Translations under genes and position numbers: made by a program
Notes under the pieces: generated by a model
The model's database searches: none
The model's input: only the letters and a program-made list of their open reading frames with translations
What the model was told of the DNA's origin: nothing
In this document: positions 7,503 to 15,650 of the stretch, in pieces
How positions within the stretch are numbered: position 1 is the stretch's first letter
How the letters are laid out: every line of letters starts with the position of its first letter
DNA from: JAJPKK01 sp963787675
GTDB taxonomy: Bacteria > Pseudomonadota > Alphaproteobacteria > Rhizobiales > Xanthobacteraceae
Reading direction: 5' to 3'
NCBI GenBank assembly: GCA_963787675.1
Contig: CAWBDV010000014.1
Coordinates: 124,001-188,000 of the forward strand
DNA length: 64,000 nucleotides

Positions 7503-9074
7503 CTACGCGAAGGCCCAGCCTTTGAGGCCGAAGGCGACGGCCACCATGCGCGTGATGAAAGCACCCACTATGGTCACCACGACGCCGAGCCAGATTTCTT
7601 CGGGCTGCAGCCGCTCGGCTTCCCACCCGAGAAACAGCGAGAATGCCAATCCCCACACCACCGCGATCTCCGGATAAAGCTCGCCCCGCAAGCTCGCAAT
7701 CTCACGGTCCTGGCGCAGCAGATCGCGGATCAGGCTGCCGAACGAACTGGTGATGCCGGCCGAAATCGGTCCCCACAGCCAAAGCGGCTGGACTGACGTA
7801 TCGAGCACCACGACCACGCCGACCACGATAAACGCGGCAAGGCCCAACGCGTCGAAAAGCTCGATGAGGTGCGTGCCAAGATGGCGGCGCGCCTGCAGCG
7901 ATTGCACCACGCGCTGGGCACCGGCCAGCGTGATGATCTTGAAGAACGCCATCCCCAACCCGACTGTGACGAAGACCGTGAGCAGGGGCACCGGATCGCG
8001 CACGATCCCGAGCGGTTCGCGCTGAACGAGAAGGTCGCGCACGACGCCGCCGCCAAGCGCCGGCAGGCTGACGAGCACCAACGCGCCGAACAGCGAATAC
8101 CGGCCGGCATAAGCCAAGACGACACCGGACAGGGCGAAAGCGAAAGTGCCGAGGAGAGCGAGCGCCCGAAACCAGTCGGCATCGAGCGTCTGGTGAATGA
8201 GGATGGGCAGAGCATACGTGTCCGCTATGGTCTGGAATTCGCCGCTGCGCTTGATCTCGTCAATTGCGGCGTTGACGCGCGCAACCATGGCGGGCGTCTG
8301 CGACACGCGGCTCAGCATGAAATGGATGTCGGTCGAAAAAAGGAGCGGATGCTCCTCGATCTCGGCGCTCTTTTGCGTCCGCCAGGCGACGGTCGCTGCG
8401 ACGATCCGGTCGGCGATGAAGCCGTCGACCCGGCCCTGAAGAAGATTTCGCAAGCTCTCGCCGTCGTCGCCCGCTTTGACGATCAGGTCGCTGTGCGCCG
8501 GATCGGCAATGAAGTCGTTGACCCTCGGATCGGCATAGGTGAAGCCCGCAACCACGCCGAGGCGGAAATGCTGCTTCACGAACAGGTCGAGCATTTCGGG
8601 AATGGTCGAGAAACGATACCGCCGGCTCGCGCCCTTTCGCACCGTGAGAGCGTCGGTCTCGCTGCGATACGGCTTGGAGAAATACGCGTAGCGATCGCGC
8701 TCGGCGCTGTAGGTCGCACCCGCCGCGATATCGGCTTTGCCTGCGGCGAGCGCCGCCAGGTGATCTTCCCACGGCATGTCGGCAAGGATGATTTCGATGC
8801 CGAGAATGCGCCCGATCGCACGCTCGATCTCGACATCGAAGCCGGTCAGAACCGGAACACCACGCCGATACTCGCGGTATTGATAGGGGTCCCACGGGTA
8901 CCAGCCGCCGCGCAACGTCCGCGTGTCTTGCAGACCTGCCTGCGGCGAGGCCGGCGATTCAGCCGCGCGGGCCGTTAAAGTCCAGGCGAGCCCCGCGAGA
9001 CTCGCCAGCAGGATGGCGCCGACAATAGATGAGACGTACGTACGCAGCGACAGCGCCCGCTGCCCCGGCTGCAT
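7503..9074 (-). CDS. Fusion of periplasmic amino-acid-binding domain (SBP_bac_3) with glycine-transporter/TRIC membrane domain (UPF0126)
   Basis: 523 residues. Residues about 14-35 are a membrane segment or signal sequence. Residues about 55-300 form a family-3 solute-binding domain ('RGVPVLTGFDVEIERAIGRI', 'DMPWEDHLAALAAGKADIAAG', 'LQGRVDGFIADRIV'). From about residue 305 come two UPF0126 repeats, each a helix set with an Arg-Asp motif: 'LPALGGGVVRDLLV' and 'SSFGSLIRDLLR'. UPF0126 proteins such as YicG are proposed glycine transporters. The layout implies a periplasmic sensor or receptor tethered to its own channel. The gene begins one base after the SDR stop (9076), so the two are probably co-transcribed. 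Domain calls are strong; substrate and direction of transport are unknown. Confidence 0.82.
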   Translation of the reverse strand: MQPGQRALSLRTYVSSIVGAILLASLAGLAWTLTARAAESPASPQAGLQDTRTLRGGWYPWDPYQYREYRRGVPVLTGFDVEIERAIGRILGIEIILADMPWEDHLAALAAGKADIAAGATYSAERDRYAYFSKPYRSETDALTVRKGASRRYRFSTIPEMLDLFVKQHFRLGVVAGFTYADPRVNDFIADPAHSDLIVKAGDDGESLRNLLQGRVDGFIADRIVAATVAWRTQKSAEIEEHPLLFSTDIHFMLSRVSQTPAMVARVNAAIDEIKRSGEFQTIADTYALPILIHQTLDADWFRALALLGTFAFALSGVVLAYAGRYSLFGALVLVSLPALGGGVVRDLLVQREPLGIVRDPVPLLTVFVTVGLGMAFFKIITLAGAQRVVQSLQARRHLGTHLIELFDALGLAAFIVVGVVVVLDTSVQPLWLWGPISAGITSSFGSLIRDLLRQDREIASLRGELYPEIAVVWGLAFSLFLGWEAERLQPEEIWLGVVVTIVGAFITRMVAVAFGLKGWAFA

Positions 9075-9075
9075 A

Positions 9076-9888
9076 TCACTTGCGGTCGCGCGCGCGGTCC
9101 ATCAGGGATTTCTCCTGGCCGCCGTCGATCTCGATCTGAGTGCCGTTGACCATGTGCATCAGCGGAGAGGCGAGCATCACCACGAGCGCTGCGACTTCGT
9201 CGACCTCGGCGATGCGCCCCATCGGTATAGAGGAGGGCGCCAGCTGGTTTGCTTCGTCGTAGCTGAGCTTCATGTCGCGTGCCATCGCCTTGACGAGCCC
9301 ATCCCAGCGCTCGGTGCGCACCGGCCCCGGATTGACGGCGCAGAAGCTGATGCCGTGCTTGCCGTATTGCCCGGCGAGCGACATGGTAAGGTTCTGACCG
9401 GCGGCATTGGCGGCGCCCGGCGCGATCTCCCAATAGGACGGCTTGACGCCGTCATTGCCGATCAGGTTCACGACCCGGCCGCCGCCCTGCTTGACCATGA
9501 TCGGCAGCACGTAGCGCAGGCAGCGCACATAGCCCATGAACTTGAGCTGCAGCGACTGCGCCCAGTCGGCCTCGGTGAGATGCTCCAGCACGCCGCCCGG
9601 CGAGGAGCCGGCATTGTTGACCATGATGTCCACGCGCCCGAGCGCCGCATGCCCCTTGGCGATGAAATTCTTCGCGTCCTCGTCCTTGGTGAGGTCCGCT
9701 GGAATACCGACGATCTTGCGCCCGGTCTCCTTGGCGATCTCCGCCGCCGCCTGCTCGATCGCATCCTTGCGCCGCGAGCAGATCGCCACATCGACGCCCT
9801 CGCGCGCGAGGAGGCGCGTGATGCCCTTGCCGATGCCCTCGCTGCCGCCGGTGACGAGCGCGGTCTTGCCTTTGAGTTGAAGATCCAT
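9076..9888 (-). CDS. SDR-family oxidoreductase with atypical active site
   Basis: 270 residues, cytosolic, with the Rossmann nucleotide site 'VTGGSEGIGKGITRLLAREG' near residues 12-31 and the conserved 'NNAGS' motif near residue 92. Around the usual catalytic Tyr-x-x-x-Lys the sequence reads 'PSYWEIAPGAANAAGQNLTM', so the standard Tyr and Lys are not in place. It may use other residues or not be a classical dehydrogenase. The C-terminus 'QIEIDGGQEKSL' is typical of FabG-like SDRs. It is directly upstream of, and probably co-transcribed with, the binding-domain/transporter fusion at 7503-9074. The substrate is unknown. Confidence 0.82.
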   Translation of the reverse strand: MDLQLKGKTALVTGGSEGIGKGITRLLAREGVDVAICSRRKDAIEQAAAEIAKETGRKIVGIPADLTKDEDAKNFIAKGHAALGRVDIMVNNAGSSPGGVLEHLTEADWAQSLQLKFMGYVRCLRYVLPIMVKQGGGRVVNLIGNDGVKPSYWEIAPGAANAAGQNLTMSLAGQYGKHGISFCAVNPGPVRTERWDGLVKAMARDMKLSYDEANQLAPSSIPMGRIAEVDEVAALVVMLASPLMHMVNGTQIEIDGGQEKSLMDRARDRK

Positions 9889-10040
9889 GGCGGCCTACTC
9901 CTTCATGATGCGACGTAACGAAATGCGGCGCGCCGGAGTGCGCCGCGCGGCACGCTATTGCAGCGGAGATCGAGGGGCAAGGCGGGCCGGTGCAACCATG
10001 CTGCTTTGGTGGCCGTCGAAAGTGCCAGGAAGAAGCGCCC

Positions 10041-10088
10041 TTGAATTGTCCGGCTTTTTACCGTACATATTGACCGGAAAAATGAGAG
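10041..10088 (+). promoter_or_regulatory. Candidate sigma-70 promoter and operator of the toxin-antitoxin pair
   Basis: TTGAAT (10041-10046), exactly 17 bases, then TACATA (10064-10069), 26 bases before the antitoxin ATG at 10095. An inverted repeat TCCGG...CCGGA (arms near 10049-10053 and 10073-10077) flanks the -10 element, where an autorepressing antitoxin would be expected to bind. Confidence 0.4.
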
Positions 10089-10094
10089 GTTCAG

Positions 10095-10382
10095 ATGCCC
10101 CAGCAACCAGTCCGCACGGCTCGAATCGAGGCGCGTATTTCGCCGGATGCGCTCGCGATCGTTAAGCGGGCGGCGGAGATTCAAGGGCGCAGCATCAGCG
10201 ACTTCGTCGTTGCAGCGGCGCGAGAGGCCGCCGAGCGCACAATCGAGAAGACCGAAATTATCCGGCTTTCGGTAGAAGGGCAGCGCGCCTTCGCACATGC
10301 CATTTTGAATCCGCCGGAACCTTCCGCCGGGCTTAAAAAGGCAGCCAAGGCCCATCGTCGATTGATCCGCGAAGTCCGGTGA
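10095..10382 (+). CDS. DUF1778 antitoxin of a GNAT toxin-antitoxin pair (TacA-like)
   Basis: 95 residues. Residues about 7-50 form a ribbon-helix-helix DNA-binding domain ('TARIEARISPDALAIVKRAAEIQGRSISDFVVAAAREAAE'), the DUF1778 pattern of TacA/AtaR antitoxins. The C-terminal tail 'SAGLKKAAKAHRRLIREV' would wrap and neutralise the acetyltransferase toxin. ATG 10095 follows GAGAGG. Its stop overlaps the GTG start of the toxin gene (GTGA), so the two are translationally coupled. Such antitoxins normally repress their own promoter together with the toxin. Confidence 0.9.
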   Translation: MPQQPVRTARIEARISPDALAIVKRAAEIQGRSISDFVVAAAREAAERTIEKTEIIRLSVEGQRAFAHAILNPPEPSAGLKKAAKAHRRLIREVR

Positions 10383-10891
10383 TACCGTTTGTCACCGAAG
10401 CGCTAAGCCGCGATCACGACCGTGCCGCGTTTCACTCCGGTGTGGACGCACTCGACCGCTATCTCCACGAGTTTGCGTTGCAGGACGTGCGACGCCGCAT
10501 CGCAGGCTGCTTTGTTGCGCTAAACGATGCGAAGGCGATTGTCGGCTTCTACACGCTAGCGGCGACGAGCGTCGCGATAGATGCACTGCCGCCGGAATTG
10601 TCCAAGCGGTTGCCGCGCTACCCTCTTGTTCCGGCCGTGCTCATCGGCCGTTTGGCCGTGGCCCGCGAATGGCACAGACGAGGATTAGGCCGTGCGTTGA
10701 TCATCGATGCCGCAATCCGCACCGATCGCCTCGGCATCGGCGCGTTTGCCCTGATCGTCGACGCCAAGGATGAGAATGCCCTGGCGTTCTATCGATCTGC
10801 CGGCTTCATTCTGATTCCAGGCGAGACCCGTCGCCTGTTCATTCCAGTCGCTACAGTCCTGAAAGCCGCGGGCAGCGCAAAGCCGGCGTAA
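10379..10891 (+). CDS. GNAT-family acetyltransferase toxin (TacT/AtaT-like)
   Basis: 170 residues. Gcn5-type acetyltransferase of the toxin clade: 'FHSGVDALDRYLHEFALQDVRRR' at the start, the acetyl-CoA site 'LAVAREWHRRGLGRALIIDA' (motif A) and the late 'FYRSAGFILIP'. Known relatives acetylate aminoacyl-tRNA and stop translation; the preferred tRNA here cannot be predicted. The GTG start overlaps the antitoxin stop. It lies between unrelated metabolic genes, typical of a mobile two-gene module. Confidence 0.9.
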   Translation: MIPFVTEALSRDHDRAAFHSGVDALDRYLHEFALQDVRRRIAGCFVALNDAKAIVGFYTLAATSVAIDALPPELSKRLPRYPLVPAVLIGRLAVAREWHRRGLGRALIIDAAIRTDRLGIGAFALIVDAKDENALAFYRSAGFILIPGETRRLFIPVATVLKAAGSAKPA

Positions 10892-10905
10892 CTTTCAATC
10901 GCAGG

Positions 10906-11754
10906 CTACGTCCCCAAAATCGCCCTCGCAGCGTCCCCCACGGCCTCGACGTTCTCGCCGCAGTCGAAGAAGGCGACGATGCGGCAGGGGCAGCCTTCGA
11001 GGCCCTCATAGCGCCACGGGAACGCGCCGATGAGGGCGCGCTTGTTGAGCATCAGCTCGATGTCGCCGCCGAGGTTCTCGGCATGCAGCAGGCCTTCCTG
11101 GAACGCCCAGTTGTGGAACGGGAAGATGTCCGAGACCACTTTGCGCCCGGACTTCTTGTGCATGTACTCGAAGGTGCCGAAGAATTCTCCCGGGGTTTTG
11201 CCGTGCTGCTTGGTGAACTGGGCGGCGAGGTCCGGGCGCATGTTGCGGATCGACGTGTTCATGGCGTGGTCGCAGGAGCCGGTGTCCATCGCCCACCACT
11301 TGATCTTCTTCTTCAGCATCCACTGCAGCGTGTCGAGGTTGGGGCCGGGGTGGTAGCAGAAGTATTTGACGAGGTCCTGCTGCGGCCGGCCCTCGTAGTG
11401 GCGGTGCCAGCCGGTGTGCAGCACCAGGATGTCGCCCTCGCGGATGTCGGCTCCGGCGCGCGCGATGATCTCAGGCGTGATGACCGACCAATCCGACACC
11501 CATTTGGAGATGTCGACCACCACGCCGCGGTTGACGAGATAGTCGAGCGGCAGCGAGGCCATGTCGCCTTTGCGGTTGTCGGTCGCGTGCATGGCGCCGT
11601 CGAAATGCGTGCCGACGTGAAGCGCGGTGTCGATGCGCTGCGCCACGATCATCTGGGTCTGGAGGTTCTGGGCGTAATACATCTTGTTGCCGGCGTAGCC
11701 GACCCAGCCGGGCGTATGGACGTTCATCACGTGGCTCATATCGATGATCTTCAT
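10906..11754 (-). CDS. Cyclase-family metal-dependent hydrolase (kynurenine formamidase-like)
   Basis: 282 residues, cytosolic. The signature 'HVGTHFDGAMHA' (residues about 66-77) supplies the metal-binding His/Asp cluster of the cyclase / KynB family, and 'ILVLHTGWHRHYEG' is the second conserved block. KynB is about 210 residues, so this belongs to the longer branch of uncharacterised amide or lactone hydrolases. It is divergent from the ThDP-dependent enzyme at 11953, with a palindromic repeat between; related pairs occur in Bradyrhizobium and may share a pathway. The exact substrate is unknown. Confidence 0.82.
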   Translation of the reverse strand: MKIIDMSHVMNVHTPGWVGYAGNKMYYAQNLQTQMIVAQRIDTALHVGTHFDGAMHATDNRKGDMASLPLDYLVNRGVVVDISKWVSDWSVITPEIIARAGADIREGDILVLHTGWHRHYEGRPQQDLVKYFCYHPGPNLDTLQWMLKKKIKWWAMDTGSCDHAMNTSIRNMRPDLAAQFTKQHGKTPGEFFGTFEYMHKKSGRKVVSDIFPFHNWAFQEGLLHAENLGGDIELMLNKRALIGAFPWRYEGLEGCPCRIVAFFDCGENVEAVGDAARAILGT

Positions 11755-11774
11755 TGGCGCCTCTCAGTTGATCC

Positions 11775-11878
11775 CGTAGCCCGGATGAAGCGAACGCTTG
11801 CGTTCGCGCAATCCGGGGAAAGCATCTCCGCGTGGAAGCGGTTTCCCCGGATTGCGCTTCGCTCCATCCGGGCTACGG
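11775..11878. repeat. Palindromic repeat (GTAGCCCGGATG family), copy 1
   Basis: CCGTAGCCCGGATG at 11775 and its complement ending CCGGGCTACGG at 11878, with further pairing of GCGCAATCCGGGG (ending 11818) to CCCCGGATTGCGC (from 11844). It lies between the divergent genes at 10906-11754 and 11953-13608. A second member is at 36151-36255. Confidence 0.78.
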
Positions 11879-11952
11879 TTTGCATAGCCGACTGGAAAAG
11901 GGAATGCGCCGATGCAATGGTGCGCCCCGTTGCGAGCGAAAAGGACGGCGAG

Positions 11953-13608
11953 ATGAAGTTGACCGGAGGGCAGGCGCTGGCGCGGCAGCTCGTCTTGGAG
12001 GGCATCACCGACGTGTTCGGGATTCCCGGCGTGCAACTCGACTGGGCGGTCGACGGCTTGCGCGAAGTGAGCAATCGCATCCGCTACATGGTGCCGCGCC
12101 ACGAGCAGGCGGCATCCTATATGGCGGATGGCTATGCGCGCACCACCGGCCGCATCGGCACATTCATGGTGGTGCCTGGGCCAGGGCTGTTGAACGCGAT
12201 GGCCGGACTTGCCACCGCTTACGCCTGCAATTCGCGGACGCTCGCGATCATCGGCAACATCCACTCCGAAGCGATCGGCAAGGGCTACGGCCTGCTGCAC
12301 GAGGTGCGCAACCAAACGGCGATTCTGGGCTCGGCCACCAAGTGGCAGACGGCGGCTGCGACGCCCGCTGAAATACCGGCGCGGGTGCGCGAAGCCGTGA
12401 AACAGTTGCGCACCGGCCGGCCGCAGCCCGTCGGGCTCGAAATCGCGCCGGACGTGCTGGCGGCCAGCGGCGAGGTCGAACTGATCGATCCGCCGACCAG
12501 CGAGGAGGCCCGGCTTGCGCCCGATCCCGCCGCGATCGAGCAGGCGGCGGCGCTCGTCGCCAAGGGCGAATTCCCGGTGATTTACGTCGGCGGCGGCATT
12601 TTGGCCGCGGGGGCGACGGTCGCGCTCCAGGCACTCGCCGAGCAGCTCGGCGCGCCGGTGGTGGTGAGCGAGAACGGCCGCGGCGCGATTTCTGATCGCC
12701 ATCCGCTCGCGCTCAATTCGCTCGGCGGGCGCGCGGTGTTCGGCCATGCGGACGTCGCGATCATCGTCGGCAGCCGTTTTGCCGACACCATGACCGGCGC
12801 GCCGTCGTGGCAGTCGCCAGGCCTGAAATACATCTGGATCAATGCCGATCCGGCGGCCTGGGGACCGCCGCGCAGCGCCGCGGTCGGCATCTGCGCCGAT
12901 GCCAAGCTCGGCCTCGAGGCGCTCGCGGCGGCGCTGCCGCGGCGCAAACCGCGCGTACCCGACCTCGCCAAGGTGCGCGCCTGGGCGAACGAAGAGGCGC
13001 TGCAAGCCGAGCCGATCATGGCTTATCTGCGCGCGCTGCGGGCGGCGATCCCGGACGATGGCATCCTGGTCAACGAGCTGACCCAGGTCGGCTACCTCGC
13101 GCGCTCCATGTATCCCGTCTACGCCCCGGGGACCTTCATCACGCCGGGCTACCAGGGCACGCTCGGCTATGGCTTTCCGACCGCGCTCGGCGTTGCCGTC
13201 GGCAATCCGGGTCGTCCCGTCGTCAGCATCAACGGCGACGGCGGCTTCGGCTGGGCGATGCAGGAGCTCGCGACACTGCGCAAATTCGATCTCAAGGTCG
13301 CCGTCGTCGTCTTCGCCGACGGCCATTTCGGCAATGTGCGCCGCCTCCAGGAGGAGCAGTTCGGCGCGTCCTACGCGTCCGACCTCAAGAACCCGGCATT
13401 CGATCGGCTGGCGGCAGCCTTCGACGTGCCTTACGCACGAGCCGACTCGGCCGAAGCGTTGCAGCGCGTGCTGCAAGGCGCCCTCAAGGAGCGAAGCCCG
13501 ATTCTGATCGAGGCCCCGGTCGGACCGCTGCCGAGCCCCTGGGGACTGATGCGCCTGCAAGGACGATCCGCCAGCGCCCCGCCTAATCCGTTCCAGGCGG
13601 CGCCGTAG
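11953..13608 (+). CDS. Thiamine-diphosphate-dependent enzyme, acetolactate-synthase-like
   Basis: 551 residues from ATG 11953, chosen because the protein begins there with the family's usual 'MKLTGGQALARQLVLEGITDVFGIPG'. The N-terminal Pyr domain has the cofactor-activating Glu in 'RHEQAASYMADGYAR'. The central domain (about 190-330) is the FAD/nucleotide-like spacer. The C-terminal PP domain has 'INGDGGFGWAMQELATLRKF' leading to the Mg-binding Asn in 'GHFGNVRRL'. This fold covers acetolactate synthase, benzoylformate decarboxylase, oxalyl-CoA decarboxylase and relatives. It is not next to an ilvN-type small subunit, so catabolic 2-oxoacid chemistry is likelier than valine synthesis. Confidence 0.88.
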   Translation: MKLTGGQALARQLVLEGITDVFGIPGVQLDWAVDGLREVSNRIRYMVPRHEQAASYMADGYARTTGRIGTFMVVPGPGLLNAMAGLATAYACNSRTLAIIGNIHSEAIGKGYGLLHEVRNQTAILGSATKWQTAAATPAEIPARVREAVKQLRTGRPQPVGLEIAPDVLAASGEVELIDPPTSEEARLAPDPAAIEQAAALVAKGEFPVIYVGGGILAAGATVALQALAEQLGAPVVVSENGRGAISDRHPLALNSLGGRAVFGHADVAIIVGSRFADTMTGAPSWQSPGLKYIWINADPAAWGPPRSAAVGICADAKLGLEALAAALPRRKPRVPDLAKVRAWANEEALQAEPIMAYLRALRAAIPDDGILVNELTQVGYLARSMYPVYAPGTFITPGYQGTLGYGFPTALGVAVGNPGRPVVSINGDGGFGWAMQELATLRKFDLKVAVVVFADGHFGNVRRLQEEQFGASYASDLKNPAFDRLAAAFDVPYARADSAEALQRVLQGALKERSPILIEAPVGPLPSPWGLMRLQGRSASAPPNPFQAAP

Positions 13609-13619
13609 CGAACGCGTCC

Positions 13620-14303
13620 CTACTCGCTCTTGCCACCGATCTGCTTGAGCTTGGCGAATACCGCCTGGACATTGAGTTCCTCGCCTTCCTTTTCCTTGCC
13701 GGGTTCGGATTCGGCGGGCTCCCGCGTCGTGACTTCGGCGGGCAGCAGGGTCGCGCCCATGTCAGGTTCGACCGGTTTTTCCTTAGCAGCGCGATGGACC
13801 TCGAAATCGAGATCGATCTGCGAACACAGGCCAAGCGTCACCGGATCCATCGGCGAGAGGTTCGGCGCATTCCAGTGGGTCCGTTCGCGGATCGACTCGA
13901 TCGTCGACTTGGTCGTGCCGACCAGCCGCATGATCTGGCTGTCCTTGAGTTCCGGGTGATTGCGCACGAGCCACAGGATCGCGTTGGGGCGATCCTGGCG
14001 GCGCGACACCGGCGTGTAGCGCGGCCCCTTCTTCCGCGTCGGCTCGGGCAGGTGCACTTTCGAAACAGCGAGCTTGAGCTTGTAGTTCGGGTCGGCCTCG
14101 CCTTTGGCAATCTCGTCCCGGGTCAACTGGCCGGCAACGATCGGATCGCGCCCAATGATGCTCTGGACGCCCTCGTCATCGGCGATGGCCTTCACCTCGA
14201 GCGGATGCAGCTTGCAGAAATCGGCGATCTGGTCGAACGTCAGCGCGGTGTTCTCGACCAGCCAAACGGCCGTCGCCTTGGGCATCAGAGGCTGAGTCGA
14301 CAT
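13620..14303 (-). CDS. trcR: Cell-cycle transcriptional regulator TrcR (DUF1013)
   Basis: 227 residues from ATG 14303, which follows a strong AAGGAG site; the frame is open further upstream but without family sequence. It opens 'MSTQPLMPKATAVWLVENTALTFDQIADFC', contains two helix-turn-helix-like stretches (residues about 14-40 and 110-145, 'NAILWLVRNHPELKDSQIMRLVGTTKSTIE' region), and ends in a Glu-rich tail. DUF1013 proteins are conserved across Alphaproteobacteria and include Caulobacter TrcR, which works in cell-cycle transcription. It is divergent from ispH across a 336-base gap. Family identity is firm; its targets here are unknown. Confidence 0.85.
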   Translation of the reverse strand: MSTQPLMPKATAVWLVENTALTFDQIADFCKLHPLEVKAIADDEGVQSIIGRDPIVAGQLTRDEIAKGEADPNYKLKLAVSKVHLPEPTRKKGPRYTPVSRRQDRPNAILWLVRNHPELKDSQIMRLVGTTKSTIESIRERTHWNAPNLSPMDPVTLGLCSQIDLDFEVHRAAKEKPVEPDMGATLLPAEVTTREPAESEPGKEKEGEELNVQAVFAKLKQIGGKSE

Positions 14304-14639
14304 GATGAAATCTCCTTGGCTCCGCCCGCCCTGGGGGCGAAGTCTGTTGCGTCGAAAATGACGAGAATACCGCAATATAGGCGCGCTGCCCTGCGAAGCG
14401 CAACCCGCTGGTATGAAAATATTGGTGAACGATGGCGGGAAGTCCTTGACGGACATGGATAAAATCGAGCGCCGCGGGTGGCGCGGTGCTTGGCCGCGAC
14501 GGCGGGCGTGGCAATTTAACGCCGCTTGAGAAACATTTCTGTTTGGCACGCCCGCAGGCTTGACAGTTGCCCAAGCGAAAAACCAAATCCACTTCAGGTG
14601 CCGCGTTGGCTCGTGCAAGGACCTAATCGCTTGAACCAG
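14304..14639. other. Intergenic region between divergent trcR and ispH
   Basis: 336 bases without a supported gene. On the minus strand, TATATT (14379-14374) with a weak TTGCGC 18 bases upstream could be the trcR promoter. On the plus strand, TTGACA at 14560-14565 is a perfect -35 hexamer but only a poor -10 (CCAAAT) lies 17 bases on. No clear terminator or repeat was seen. Confidence 0.4.
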
Positions 14640-15638
14640 ATGTCTTCGCCCTCGCCCGCCAAGCCGTCACTCAACAAGCCGCCGCTCAAGGTGCTGCTGT
14701 GCTCGCCGCGCGGTTTCTGCGCCGGCGTGGTGCGGGCGATCGACACTGTCGAGCGCGCGCTCGCCATGTACGGCAAGCCGGTCTATGTCCGCCATGAGAT
14801 CGTCCACAACCGCTACGTGGTCGAGAGCCTGCGGCAAAAGGGAGCCGTGTTCGTCGAGGAACTCGACGAAATCCCCGACGAGAACGTGCCGGTCATCTTC
14901 TCCGCCCACGGCGTGCCGAAGTCCGTCCCGGTCGATGCCGGGCAACGCAATCTGCTCGCGATCGACGCGACCTGCCCGCTGGTGACCAAGGTTCATCGCG
15001 AGGCCGAAATCCACTTCCGCCGCGGCCGCGAGATCGTCCTGATCGGCCACGCCGGCCACCCGGAGGTCACCGGCACCATGGGGCAGTTGCCGGCCGGCGC
15101 CGTGCGCCTCGTGCAGACCGCCGAGGAAGCGGTGACCTTCGTGCCTAACGATCCGAGCAAGCTCGCCTACGTGACCCAGACGACGCTGTCGGTCGACGAC
15201 ACCGCCGACATCGTGGCCGCGCTCAAGGAGCGGTTCCCCCACATTGCCGGCCCCCACAAGGAAGACATCTGCTACGCCACCACCAATCGCCAGGAGGCCG
15301 TCAAGCGTGTCGCCCCGGTGGTCGATGCGATGATCGTGGTCGGCTCGCCCAACTCCTCGAACTCGCAGCGCCTCAAGGAAGTGGCGCTGCGCAACGGCTG
15401 TCCGCATGCAGAGCTGTTGCAGCGCGCCGAGGATATCGACTGGAGCAAGTTCGGTTCGATTGGCCGGCTTGGGCTCACCGCCGGCGCGTCGGCGCCCGAA
15501 GTCCTGATCGAGGAGATCATCGACGCCTTCGCGGCGCGCTATGAGGTCAGCGTCGAGACCGTGTCGGCGGTCGAGGAATCCGGCATCTTTTTCCCGCTGC
15601 CCCGCCAGGTGCGCGGCAGCGAAGCAGCGGCCGAGTAG
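14640..15638 (+). CDS. ispH: 4-hydroxy-3-methylbut-2-enyl diphosphate reductase IspH
   Basis: 332 residues from ATG 14640; an upstream TTG at 14526 would add 38 residues with no family resemblance. IspH is the last enzyme of the non-mevalonate isoprenoid pathway and makes IPP and DMAPP with a [4Fe-4S] cluster. The three cluster cysteines are Cys27 ('PRGFCAGV'), Cys112 ('DATCPLV') and Cys211 ('DICYATTNRQ'). The conserved 'SAHGVP', 'GHAGHPEVTGTMGQ' and 'SPNSSNSQRL' blocks are present. It is followed after 12 bases by thrB and then rnhA, a gene order common in Rhizobiales. Confidence 0.97.
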   Translation: MSSPSPAKPSLNKPPLKVLLCSPRGFCAGVVRAIDTVERALAMYGKPVYVRHEIVHNRYVVESLRQKGAVFVEELDEIPDENVPVIFSAHGVPKSVPVDAGQRNLLAIDATCPLVTKVHREAEIHFRRGREIVLIGHAGHPEVTGTMGQLPAGAVRLVQTAEEAVTFVPNDPSKLAYVTQTTLSVDDTADIVAALKERFPHIAGPHKEDICYATTNRQEAVKRVAPVVDAMIVVGSPNSSNSQRLKEVALRNGCPHAELLQRAEDIDWSKFGSIGRLGLTAGASAPEVLIEEIIDAFAARYEVSVETVSAVEESGIFFPLPRQVRGSEAAAE

Positions 15639-15650
15639 CCCCTCCGGAAC

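Noticed and set aside
4866..7796. Very long open frame (976 codons) on the plus strand, opposite livHM and the binding-protein gene
   Set aside because: It is antisense to well-supported ABC transporter genes, has no recognisable domain, and such frames are common opposite high-GC coding sequence.
11083..11952. N-terminal extension of the ThDP enzyme through the cyclase region
   Set aside because: The extension is antisense to the cyclase gene and crosses a palindromic repeat; the family N-terminus begins at 11953.
11764..13560. Long minus-strand frame opposite the ThDP-enzyme gene
   Set aside because: Arg/Ala-rich shadow of the real gene with no conserved motif; the plus-strand enzyme has all family blocks.
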